From: Shewanella psychromarinicola
GTDB lineage: Bacteria > Pseudomonadota > Gammaproteobacteria > Enterobacterales > Shewanellaceae
DNA length: 64,000 bases
Direction: 5' to 3'
Assembly: GCF_003855155.1 (NCBI RefSeq)
Contig: NZ_CP034073.1
Location: forward strand, 744,001 to 808,000
The position numbers and the translations under genes were made by a program. Numbering within the stretch: the stretch's first letter is position 1; every line of letters begins with the position of its first letter. This document shows, in pieces, positions 9,093-17,265 of this stretch. Below the pieces are notes generated by a model. The model saw only the letters and a list, made by a program, of their open reading frames with translations, searched no databases and was not told where the DNA came from.

Positions 9093-9233
9093 TGAAATGG
9101 AATGTGTATCACACGATACAGACTATAAAGCGCTACCATTATGTTAAATAAAATGAGTATGATTGCTTGAAATATTTTTACTGATATAAAGGTCTGTTAA
9201 ATTAGACCCTACAAACGACTTGGTTAAGGTTAA

Positions 9234-9719
9234 ATGAGAGCAACGCTGTCAAACTATTGGATCATCGCAATGACTTTGCTGGCACTTGTCGGACAGGGGT
9301 TGCTGACTAATGACAGTTTTATGGTGCCAATGGCCCATGCAAAAATGGCTCAACAGACTGCGCCTTCAGATAGGCATGCTCACGATGATCTTGCTCAGCA
9401 GAGCATGTCGGTAAAAACCGACCTGGCAACTAACACCACAGCCGCAATGCCTCAACAGGCAACGAAAAACTGTCATGATAATATGGTCAATGATGTGAAT
9501 GACCCCATTAGCGCATCGGCACCGCAAACCAGCTGTTGTGATGGTTCGGGCTTTTGCAGTCTTGATTGCCATCATTGTTTGACCATTTCACTGGTAGCTA
9601 ACCTTATTGACATTCAATTGCCGATGGCCAGCACCTCAATTCATTCGACATCAATTACCATGGTTGTTAACCGTGTTTCAATCGCTTTCCCTCCCGCGTT
9701 TCGCCCACCTATCGCTTAA
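9234..9719 (+). CDS. Small Cys/His/Met-rich exported protein of the copper locus
   Basis: A 161-residue protein with an N-terminal hydrophobic leader (about residues 8-24), a Met- and His-rich middle (MVPMAHAKMAQQ, DRHAHDD), and a Cys cluster SCCDGSGFCSLDCHHC at about residues 102-117. It ends FRPPIA. An AAGG ribosome site precedes the ATG. Layout parallels the protein at 6939-7385. The Met/His/Cys content fits binding of copper in the periplasm, but I know no characterised homologue. Confidence 0.6.
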   Translation: MRATLSNYWIIAMTLLALVGQGLLTNDSFMVPMAHAKMAQQTAPSDRHAHDDLAQQSMSVKTDLATNTTAAMPQQATKNCHDNMVNDVNDPISASAPQTSCCDGSGFCSLDCHHCLTISLVANLIDIQLPMASTSIHSTSITMVVNRVSIAFPPAFRPPIA

Positions 9720-9735
9720 TTCAATTGATGATTTT

Positions 9736-9750
9736 TGTGCATTGAGCACA
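9736..9750. promoter_or_regulatory. Dyad TGTGC-N5-GCACA, copy 1
   Basis: TGTGC ATTGA GCACA lies 63 bp upstream of the ATG at 9813 and recurs almost unchanged upstream of cusB. Its preservation in both copies of a duplicated leader makes it a candidate operator for a copper-responsive regulator. Confidence 0.4.
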
Positions 9751-9812
9751 TCCAATATAATTATTTTTTAGTATTTATTATCATGATTATTATCATGAAT
9801 ATCGAGGTTGTT

Positions 9813-10508
9813 ATGAAAAAATTCTCCTTTGCTAGTGTGCTGTTAGGCGCGTTGATTGCCGTTATGCTCCCCGTCGCTCTGACATCACCAGTGGTTTATG
9901 GCGCAGAGCACGATCATGCCCAACATCAGTCAGCGGCCAGTAAAACCTATACTTGCCCGATGCACCCTCAAGAGACCAGCGATAAAGAGGGACGTTGTTC
10001 CATCTGCAATATGTTTTTGGTCGTCAAAGATGAGCAACAAGAGTCCATCACTGACGACAGCCAACATCATTCAGCGGTCAGTAAAACCTATACTTGCCCG
10101 ATGCACCCTCAAGAAACCAGCGATAAAGAGGGACGTTGTTCCATCTGCAATATGTTTTTAGTCGTCAAAGATGAGCAACAAGAGTCCATCACTAACGACA
10201 GCCAACATCATTCAGCGGTCAGTAAAACCTATACTTGCCCGATGCACCCTCAAGAAACCAGCGATAAAGAGGGACGTTGTCCCATCTGTAATATGTTTTT
10301 AGTCGTCAAAGATGAGCAAGACGAATTTACCGCTGACGACAGCCAACATCATTCAGCGGTCAGTAAAACCTATACTTGCCCGATGCACCCAGAAGAAACC
10401 AGCGATAAAGAGGGACGTTGTTCCATCTGTAATATGTTTTTAGTCGTCAAAGATGAGCAACAAGAGTCCAGCGCTGACGACATTCAACATTCAATGGCTA
10501 ACATGTAA
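9813..10508 (+). CDS. Periplasmic protein of four tandem heavy-metal-binding (CPMHP...CxICNM) domains
   Basis: A 231-residue protein with a signal peptide (MKKFSFASVLLGALIAVML...) and AEHDHAQHQ at the mature start. It then holds four copies of a 47-residue unit, each containing YTCPMHP, EGRC(S/P)ICNMFLVVKDEQ and a His-rich linker (SQHHSAV). CPMHP...CPICGM is the heavy-metal-binding domain found at the N-terminus of CusB-like adaptors. Here it stands alone as a repeat protein with eight or more candidate Cys/Met/His sites. Start at 9813 is chosen for the GAGG site and signal peptide. Upstream sequence and leader are near-copies of those of the next gene. Likely a copper buffer or chaperone feeding the efflux pump, by inference. 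Confidence 0.8.
   Translation: MKKFSFASVLLGALIAVMLPVALTSPVVYGAEHDHAQHQSAASKTYTCPMHPQETSDKEGRCSICNMFLVVKDEQQESITDDSQHHSAVSKTYTCPMHPQETSDKEGRCSICNMFLVVKDEQQESITNDSQHHSAVSKTYTCPMHPQETSDKEGRCPICNMFLVVKDEQDEFTADDSQHHSAVSKTYTCPMHPEETSDKEGRCSICNMFLVVKDEQQESSADDIQHSMANM
9941..10504 (+). repeat. Four direct repeats of exactly 141 bp
   Basis: The start of each unit (TAAAACCTATACTTGCCCG) lies at 9941, 10082, 10223 and 10364. Copies are nearly identical at the DNA level, including synonymous positions, which points to recent tandem expansion or ongoing gene conversion. Confidence 0.95.
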
Positions 10509-10559
10509 AGTGCTATTGCAATAGAACAAAGCCTAGCAGGCAAGATCAATTGATCCTTC

Positions 10560-10574
10560 TGTGCATCGAGCACA
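10560..10574. promoter_or_regulatory. Dyad TGTGC-N5-GCACA, copy 2
   Basis: TGTGC ATCGA GCACA, 61 bp upstream of the cusB ATG and 824 bp after copy 1. Same candidate operator as at 9736-9750. Confidence 0.4.
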
Positions 10575-10634
10575 TTCAATATTATTGTTTTTAGCGTTTT
10601 CATCATGGCTATCATGGTGAATATCGAGGTTGTT

Positions 10635-12416
10635 ATGAAGAAATTCCCATTTTCTAGTGTGCTATTAGGCGCGATTGTTTGGGTAATGATCCCCGCAGCG
10701 CTCACATCACCAGTCGCTTATGGCGCAGAGCACGATCATGCCCAGCATCAGTCGCAAGCCAGCAAAACCTATACTTGCCCGATGCACCCTGAAGTGATCA
10801 GTGATAAAGAGGGAAGTTGTCCCATCTGTAATATGTTTCTCGTCGTCAAAGAGGATCAAGATGAGTCCAGCGTTGACGACACTCAACATCCAATAGCTAA
10901 CATCAAAAGTGTCAGTCAGACAAACAAAAGCCAAGCAGACAAGGTGTTTGAGCAACCTAAGTCCGCATTACTGCCCACGGCAAATAACAAGGACAACGCT
11001 AAGGTAAAGTATGTCTGCCCAATGCATTCGCATGTGGTGTCCGATGCGCCTAGCACCTGCCCTATTTGCGGCATGAACCTTGAGAAAGTGACGGTGGCCG
11101 ATGCCACCCAGAAAATCGGCAGTGCTGAGCCTAGCGGGGTGCAACCATCAATGGCTAACATGAAAAGTGTCAGTCAGACAAACAAAAGCCAAGCAGACAA
11201 GGTATTTGAACAACCTAAGCCCGCATTACTGCCCACGGCAAATAACAAGGACAGCACTAATGTAAAATATGTCTGCCCAATGCATTCGCATGTGGTGTCC
11301 GATGCGCCTGGCACCTGCCCTATTTGCGGCATGAACCTTGAGAAAGTGACGGTGACCGATGCCAGCAAAGAAATTGTGGTTGGCGTGTCTGGCGGTATGC
11401 AACAGGCACTGGGGATGCGAAGTCAGGTGGTTGAAAGAACCAGTTTATCTAGCCAAGTAAATACCATAGGCACAGTGCAATATAACGAAAATGCTATTGG
11501 CCATGTGCATACTCGTGCAACCGGATGGATAGAAACGCTTAAGGTGAATGACGTGGGACAAGAGATAAAAAAGGGCCAACTATTATATGAGCTTTACTCG
11601 CCCGAGCTAGTCAATGCCCAAGACGATTATTCCCAAGCACAAGACTACCTTAAACAAGATAACGAGCGTGGCAGTAGTTTATTGCTTAAAGCTCGTAAAC
11701 GCTTAGCACTATTAGGTGTCGATAGCACGGTGATTAATCGCTTAGAAAAAACCGGTGAAACCATTTTTAAAGTGCCTTTTTATGCCCAGCAAGATGGCTT
11801 TATCAGTAAGTTAACGATCCGTCCCGGTATGTATATCCAGCCAGGCGATACCTTGTTTGAAATCGTTAACTTAGACAGTGTATGGGTCATTGCAGATGTA
11901 TTTGAAAACGAGCAAAGTTGGCTACAAAAAGGCCGCAAAGTCACTGTCAGCGCCGCGGCGCTGGGACTGTTTGATATTGACTCGACGATTGACTATATCT
12001 ACCCCGAATTAGATCCCGTCACCCGGGCTATGCAGGTACGGATCAAACTCAATAATCTTAACGACAAGCTCAGACCTGGCAGCTTAGTGGATGTCACCTT
12101 ATTTGGCCTTCCTAAGGATAATGTGCTCACCGTCCCAACAGAGGCGCTCATTCTTACTGGCCGCGAGAACCGTATTGTGGTGCAACGCAGTGATACTAGC
12201 TTTGCTTCAGTGCCGGTAAAAATTGGCATGATAGCAGACGGTAAGGCCGAAATTTTAGACGGGCTGAATGAGCATGACAAAGTGGTCATATCTGGACAGT
12301 TTTTACTAGACTCAGAAGCCAGTATTCAAGGCAGTTTACAGCGTTTAACGAGTAATGATTCAACCACCCAAGATTCAACCCAAGATTCAACCACCACCGA
12401 TGCTCACCAGCACTAA
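10635..12416 (+). CDS. cusB: CusB-like RND efflux periplasmic adaptor with three N-terminal metal-binding domains
   Basis: A 593-residue periplasmic adaptor. After a signal peptide nearly identical to that of the preceding gene come one YTCPMHP...CPICNM domain and two YVCPMHS...CPICGMNLEKV domains, the last two inside an 86-residue internal duplication (258 bp, starting near 10905 and 11163). The remaining 350 residues are the membrane-fusion fold: barrel-sandwich halves around HVHTRATGWIETLKV and GFISKLTIRPGMYI with a helical hairpin between, then the beta-barrel. It links the CusA pump to an outer-membrane channel and passes Cu(I)/Ag(I). Typical CusB has at most one such domain. GAGG site before the ATG at 10635. 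Confidence 0.92.
   Translation: MKKFPFSSVLLGAIVWVMIPAALTSPVAYGAEHDHAQHQSQASKTYTCPMHPEVISDKEGSCPICNMFLVVKEDQDESSVDDTQHPIANIKSVSQTNKSQADKVFEQPKSALLPTANNKDNAKVKYVCPMHSHVVSDAPSTCPICGMNLEKVTVADATQKIGSAEPSGVQPSMANMKSVSQTNKSQADKVFEQPKPALLPTANNKDSTNVKYVCPMHSHVVSDAPGTCPICGMNLEKVTVTDASKEIVVGVSGGMQQALGMRSQVVERTSLSSQVNTIGTVQYNENAIGHVHTRATGWIETLKVNDVGQEIKKGQLLYELYSPELVNAQDDYSQAQDYLKQDNERGSSLLLKARKRLALLGVDSTVINRLEKTGETIFKVPFYAQQDGFISKLTIRPGMYIQPGDTLFEIVNLDSVWVIADVFENEQSWLQKGRKVTVSAAALGLFDIDSTIDYIYPELDPVTRAMQVRIKLNNLNDKLRPGSLVDVTLFGLPKDNVLTVPTEALILTGRENRIVVQRSDTSFASVPVKIGMIADGKAEILDGLNEHDKVVISGQFLLDSEASIQGSLQRLTSNDSTTQDSTQDSTTTDAHQH
10905..11420 (+). repeat. 258-bp tandem duplication inside cusB
   Basis: The stretch AAAAGTGTCAGTCAGA is found at 10905 and again at 11163, and the following 250 bp match closely, including the second and third metal-binding domains. 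The period is 86 codons, so frame is kept. Confidence 0.88.
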
Positions 12417-12427
12417 GGAGCACGCCA

Positions 12428-15400
12428 ATGTTAGCAAAAATTATCAGTGCTTCAATAAAGCAACGCGTCATGGTGTTGATACTCACGGCCGTTATCGCGT
12501 TAGTGGGTTATCAAGCCATGCGCATGACACCTCTGGATGCGCTACCTGACTTATCAGATGTACAAGTCATTGTTAAAACCTCATACCCAGGCCAAGCCCC
12601 ACAATTAGTTGAAGATCAAATTACCTACCCATTGTCATCGGCTATGCTTGCCGTGCCGGGTGCCAAAACGGTTCGCGGGTTCTCCATGTTTGGCGATTCA
12701 TTCGTCTATGTCATTTTTGAAGATGGCACCGATATTTATTGGGCACGTTCACGAGTATTAGAATACTTATCACAAACCCAAGATCAACTGCCTGCTGGCG
12801 TCACGCCAAGCATTGGGCCAGATGCATCTGGTGTAGGTTGGATTTTCCAATACGCCTTAGTCGATCGCAACGGACAGTATGATTTAGCCCAATTACGTTC
12901 ATTACAAGATTGGTTTTTAAAGCTTGAATTACAAAGTGTTGCAGGAGTATCAGAAGTTGCCACCGTTGGTGGCATGGAACAAACTTATCAAGTGGTTGTC
13001 GACCCGCATAAGTTGGCCCTGTATCAAATCGATTTAATGACCATTAAAAACGCCTTAGATGTCTCCAATAGCTCAACTGGTGGCTCGGTCATTGAAATGG
13101 CCGAAGCAGAATATATGATCACCTCAAGTGGTTATCGCCAAACCATTGCCGACTTTGCTGAAATCCCCTTAGGCATTTTGTCTGAAAACGGCACGCCGGT
13201 ATTAATGAAAGATGTGGCCCAATTAAGAACCGGCCCGGCAGCGCGCCGTGGCATTGCAGAGCTAGATGGTAAAGGCGAAGTCGTCGGCGGCATTGTGGTG
13301 ATGCGCTATGGTGAAAATGCGCTTGAAACCATTAATAATGTGAAGAAAAAACTCGAGCAAATCAGTAATGGACTCCCTGATGGTGTTGAGTTAATCACCA
13401 CTTATGACCGCTCAGAGTTAATCTTGCGCTCAGTCGATAACCTTACCCATAAAGTGCTTGAAGAAATGTTGGTAGTCGGACTCATATGCCTACTGTTTTT
13501 ACTGCATGCCCGCTCAACCTTAGTGGCGATTATCACCTTACCTATTTCAATTTTAGTCAGTTTTATCGCCATGAATATCATTGGGGTCAATGCCAATATT
13601 ATGAGTTTAGGCGGGATTGCCATTGCCATTGGTGCCGTGGTTGACGCCTCGATTGTGATGGTCGAAAACACCCATAAACATTTAGAACATTATCGTCAAA
13701 AACACGGTAAGGCTCCTGAGGGAGAAGATCACTGGCAACTGGTGAAAGAAGCCTCAATTGAGGTTGGCCCGGCGTTATTCTTCAGTTTGCTTATCATCAC
13801 CTTAAGCTTTACGCCGGTATTTGCCCTCGAAGCGCAAGAAGGACGGTTATTTCATCCACTAGCCTTTACTAAAACCTTCGCCATGGCCGCATCGGCAATC
13901 TTGGCGATCACCTTAATTCCAGTATTAATGGGTTATTTTGTCCGCGGAAAAATCCCTGATGAACGTAAGAATCCTATCAGTCGAGTATTAATTGCCATAT
14001 ATCAGCCATTACTTATATGGGTACTGCATTTCCCTAAAATCACCATTGGATTGGCGATTATGGTCCTATTCAGTGCTTACTACCCATTAAGCCAAATGGG
14101 CTCAGAGTTTATGCCCACCTTAGAAGAAGGTGATCTACTCTATATGCCGACCACCCTGCCTGGTGTCAGCGCAGGCAAAGCTGCAGAAATATTGCAGCAA
14201 ACAGACCGTCTGATAAAAACCGTTCCCGAAGTCAAAAGGGTATTTGGCAAAGTAGGCCGCGCAATGACCGCGACCGATCCCGCGCCGCTAACCATGCTCG
14301 AAACCACCATTATGCTCAAACCCACAACTGAATGGCGTGATGGCGTAACCTTAGAAAGCATTATTGAAGAACTGCAACAAACCGTGCGTATTCCAGGGAT
14401 GACCAATGCTTGGGTGCAACCGATTAAAACTCGCATCGATATGCTGTCTACCGGTGTTAGAACGCCTGTTGGCATAAAAATATCGGGATCGAATGTTGAG
14501 GAACTGCAACGGATTGGCGCTGAAATAGAAGCGGTAGTAAGCAAATTACCTGGAACAGTATCTGCATTCTCACAACGCAGTAGCGGCGGCCGTTATATTG
14601 ATATTACCCCAGATCTTAAAAATGCCGCACGTTATGGCATGACCTTAAAAGACATCCAGGATGTAGTGCAAATAGCCATTGGCGGTATGACTATTGGTGA
14701 GTCGATTCAAGGTCAAGAGCGCTATCCCATCAATATTCGTTACCCACGAGAGTTACGTGACAATATTGAGAAGCTCAGAAATTTACCTGTGCTGACTAAA
14801 ACGGGTAAGTACTTACCGTTAAGTTATTTAGCCGAACTCAAAATCATTGATGGCCCCCCTATGTTAGCCAGTGAAAATGGTCGCCTTATCTCATGGGTGT
14901 TTGTCGATCTAAAAGACATTTCTATCGGCGAATATATTATTGAAGCTGAAAAGGCACTCAAGCAACAAATTACTCTACCTGCGCGCTACAACTATAGCTT
15001 TGCTGGGCAGTACGAGTACATGCAACGGGTTGACGCTAAAATGAAAATGGTGATCCCATTAATGATTGCGGTGATTTTTATGCTACTGATGATGACGTTC
15101 AACTCAGTAATACAAGCATCTGTGATCATGCTAAGTTTGCCTTTTTCATTGGTGGGTAGTGCATGGCTGCTCTATGGGCTGGACTATAATTTTTCAGTCG
15201 CGGTATCGGTCGGTATGATTGCACTAGCCGGGGTCGCCGCCGAATTTGGCGTGGTAATGCAGGTCTATCTCAATAATAGTATTAAGGCCTATAAGCAAGC
15301 CGACAACTACCACAGTAAAGCGGATTTAACCGCCGCATTACTCGACGGTGCAGTAATGCGAATTCGGCCTAAAGCCATGACAGTCGCCACCATCTTTTTT

Positions 15401-15562
15401 GGTTTACTGCCGATAATGTGGGGTAGTGGTACGGGTAATGAAGTCATGCAAAAAATTGCCGCACCTATGGTGGGCGGCATGGTAACAGCGCCGCTATTGT
15501 CGCTATTTGTTATCCCGGCGATTTACTTGCTTATTTACGGCCGCACATTACCTAAGCAATAA
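12428..15562 (+). CDS. cusA: CusA-family heavy-metal RND efflux pump
   Basis: A 1044-residue inner-membrane transporter of the heavy-metal efflux branch of RND. The N-terminus shows the first membrane helix followed by TPLDALPDLSDVQV, the HME-RND marker. Twelve membrane helices are arranged around two large periplasmic loops. TM4 carries GGIAIAIGAVVDASIVMVEN with the proton-relay acidic residues. It exports Cu(I)/Ag(I) using the proton gradient. Met residues in the periplasmic loops suit Cu(I) passage. AAGGAG ribosome site 12 bp after cusB. No outer-membrane factor gene (cusC) or cusF lies in the locus, so a channel encoded elsewhere must be used. A strong terminator follows. Confidence 0.95.
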   Translation: MLAKIISASIKQRVMVLILTAVIALVGYQAMRMTPLDALPDLSDVQVIVKTSYPGQAPQLVEDQITYPLSSAMLAVPGAKTVRGFSMFGDSFVYVIFEDGTDIYWARSRVLEYLSQTQDQLPAGVTPSIGPDASGVGWIFQYALVDRNGQYDLAQLRSLQDWFLKLELQSVAGVSEVATVGGMEQTYQVVVDPHKLALYQIDLMTIKNALDVSNSSTGGSVIEMAEAEYMITSSGYRQTIADFAEIPLGILSENGTPVLMKDVAQLRTGPAARRGIAELDGKGEVVGGIVVMRYGENALETINNVKKKLEQISNGLPDGVELITTYDRSELILRSVDNLTHKVLEEMLVVGLICLLFLLHARSTLVAIITLPISILVSFIAMNIIGVNANIMSLGGIAIAIGAVVDASIVMVENTHKHLEHYRQKHGKAPEGEDHWQLVKEASIEVGPALFFSLLIITLSFTPVFALEAQEGRLFHPLAFTKTFAMAASAILAITLIPVLMGYFVRGKIPDERKNPISRVLIAIYQPLLIWVLHFPKITIGLAIMVLFSAYYPLSQMGSEFMPTLEEGDLLYMPTTLPGVSAGKAAEILQQTDRLIKTVPEVKRVFGKVGRAMTATDPAPLTMLETTIMLKPTTEWRDGVTLESIIEELQQTVRIPGMTNAWVQPIKTRIDMLSTGVRTPVGIKISGSNVEELQRIGAEIEAVVSKLPGTVSAFSQRSSGGRYIDITPDLKNAARYGMTLKDIQDVVQIAIGGMTIGESIQGQERYPINIRYPRELRDNIEKLRNLPVLTKTGKYLPLSYLAELKIIDGPPMLASENGRLISWVFVDLKDISIGEYIIEAEKALKQQITLPARYNYSFAGQYEYMQRVDAKMKMVIPLMIAVIFMLLMMTFNSVIQASVIMLSLPFSLVGSAWLLYGLDYNFSVAVSVGMIALAGVAAEFGVVMQVYLNNSIKAYKQADNYHSKADLTAALLDGAVMRIRPKAMTVATIFFGLLPIMWGSGTGNEVMQKIAAPMVGGMVTAPLLSLFVIPAIYLLIYGRTLPKQ

Positions 15563-15603
15563 CGACAAACGTTAACGCTAAATACATTCACCCTAGAAAC
15601 AAC

Positions 15604-15640
15604 AATCCTCAAGTCACTCGGTGACTTGAGGATTATTTTT
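15604..15640 (+). terminator. Intrinsic terminator of the cus operon
   Basis: 14-bp perfect stem AATCCTCAAGTCAC / GTGACTTGAGGATT with loop TCG, followed by ATTTTT. Confidence 0.95.
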
Positions 15641-15721
15641 ATGAGCGTTTATACTCATCTTATTGGTACTTACTAAATGGTTTTGATTTAGTTAACCTCT
15701 ACTCAGGTTAAAAGATGGGGG

Positions 15722-15985
15722 TTATTGACGTTTAAGTGACTCATTTAACTGATCGACTTGATCTTGCTGCTTTTTACGGCAGGTGGCAATATCGTCTGGG
15801 TGACCATACTTGCAAGGATCGCTTGCCAGAATGGCTCTAGGAAGATTAATCACCATATAGTCAGTGTCATTTTTATTGTCATCCCCATTGCCAGCCTTAC
15901 CAATACGGATTGGATTTGTTCCACTACAAGCCGTTAGCAGCACTAAACTCGATAACAATGTTAATTGAATTATCAGCTGCTTCAT
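15722..15985 (-). CDS. Small lipoprotein of unknown function
   Basis: 87 residues with a lipoprotein signal peptide and lipobox LTAC (Cys at residue 20). The mature part is hydrophilic and carries two further Cys (DPCKYG, ATCRKK) that could form a disulphide. Its ATG overlaps the stop of the upstream membrane protein by four bases, so the two are coupled. No family recognised. Confidence 0.75.
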   Translation of the reverse strand: MKQLIIQLTLLSSLVLLTACSGTNPIRIGKAGNGDDNKNDTDYMVINLPRAILASDPCKYGHPDDIATCRKKQQDQVDQLNESLKRQ

Positions 15986-16245
15986 TGTTGTAATATCCCT
16001 TGTTTTTCACGTGCGAGAATTACCATCCGAAACATACCCCATGCCATAATGACAGCACCAGTAACCAACATAATATTGATGAGTACAGGGTTGGCTAACA
16101 TAGGTAAAAAGTCTTGGTTAAATCCGGCAAATATTCCGTAAAGTCCTAGGCCAAATAGTAATGTACCGGGAACATCGGTAATGGCCACTATCAGCATACT
16201 GCGGTTAATTCGTGCTAATGCGGCTTGAGTTGTTTCTTGGGTCAT
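15982..16245 (-). CDS. Small inner-membrane protein with two transmembrane segments
   Basis: 87 residues with hydrophobic segments at about 16-39 and 54-76, and a short basic C-terminus. Translationally coupled to the lipoprotein gene downstream, suggesting a joint role in the envelope. Function unknown. Confidence 0.7.
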   Translation of the reverse strand: MTQETTQAALARINRSMLIVAITDVPGTLLFGLGLYGIFAGFNQDFLPMLANPVLINIMLVTGAVIMAWGMFRMVILAREKQGILQQ

Positions 16246-16339
16246 AGACTCATCCTTGGGTTTTATTCATCCTTTAAAGCCACTCGCAATGACATAGTTT
16301 TTTGCTTCAAGTTCCAATTCTGACCTTTATTATCCGTGA

Positions 16340-17119
16340 TTATGTTGTGGGATCCAATAAAGTTATAATTGAGAAAAATCCACCTTGTGGATCAGTAAGA
16401 ACAGAGAAACGACCTACATCAGGAATATCGGTCGCAGGCACACAGATGGTAGCTCCTAGACTTTTGGCTTTTGCAACTGAAGCATCGCAATCGTCGACAG
16501 CAAAATAATTCATCCAATGCGCAGGAGCATCGCCCCATTCTTCAGTCATTTCCAACATGCCACCAATGGCTTGCTCGCCGACATACAATTGCGTGTATTC
16601 AAACTCAGCCATGTCAGCTAGCTTGGTTTGGTAGCCTAATACATGGCTATAAAACTGTTTCGCGCCAGCGGTATCACGACAAGCAAGCTCAACCCAACAT
16701 AGGGTATTTGATTCTTGCGATCGCTTGATGCCAATATGGTCTTGGCCTTGCCACAATGCAAAACGACAGCCTTCTGGATCTGTGCATAGCGCCATTCGAC
16801 CAGCATCTGCGACAGAATGAGGCCCCGCAATAATCTCACCTCCAGCTTGAATCACAGCCATAGAGGTAGCATCGACATCATCGACCGCAAAATAAATTGT
16901 CCAATGAGTAGGTAATGCCTCCATTTCTGCCGGCATTGGGTACATTGCCGCAATATCATCACCGTCTATTTGCAGCATAGTATAATGCCCTTCTGGCATG
17001 GGCATATCATCGGCTTCCCAGCCAAATAATGCCTGATAAAATGCTTTACCTGCCGCCCAATCATGAGTCGCTAGTTCAATCCAGCAAGGTTGTCCTTGTT
17101 GATACTCTTGTACCTGCAT
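16340..17119 (-). CDS. VOC family protein with two glyoxalase-like domains
   Basis: A 259-residue protein of two homologous halves. Each starts with a W(I/V)EL motif (PCWIELATHDW and LCWVELACRD), continues with GKAFY.ALFGW or AKQFYSHVLGY, and ends with a DPEG or DPQGG turn before a final strand. These are features of the vicinal oxygen chelate fold, in the hydroxylase/glyoxalase-like subgroup. Substrate unknown. Three in-frame ATGs follow an AGAGG site; the third (17119) has the best spacing. Monocistronic. Confidence 0.88.
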   Translation of the reverse strand: MQVQEYQQGQPCWIELATHDWAAGKAFYQALFGWEADDMPMPEGHYTMLQIDGDDIAAMYPMPAEMEALPTHWTIYFAVDDVDATSMAVIQAGGEIIAGPHSVADAGRMALCTDPEGCRFALWQGQDHIGIKRSQESNTLCWVELACRDTAGAKQFYSHVLGYQTKLADMAEFEYTQLYVGEQAIGGMLEMTEEWGDAPAHWMNYFAVDDCDASVAKAKSLGATICVPATDIPDVGRFSVLTDPQGGFFSIITLLDPTT

Positions 17120-17206
17120 TATCATCATCCTCTATAAAAAATAGTTGCTTTTATATGGCCAACATGAAACGTGTCTCATAAGTTAAATCGATATCAGCAG
17201 AAAAGC

Positions 17207-17233
17207 AAAAAGCCTTCAAACGAAGGCTTTTTT
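17207..17233. terminator. Intrinsic terminator after the tryptophan permease
   Basis: Stem AAAAAGCCTTC / GAAGGCTTTTTT with loop AAAC. T tracts on both strands; on the minus strand it ends mtr transcription before the VOC gene. Confidence 0.9.
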
Positions 17234-17265
17234 GAACAATTATAATTCTATGTAACAAGTTAAGA

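Noticed and set aside
9941..10504. Considered as an assembly artefact
   Set aside because: The four copies carry distinct substitutions in linkers and in single codons (S/P before ICNM, QQES/QDEF), so they are real separate units, although long reads would settle the exact count.
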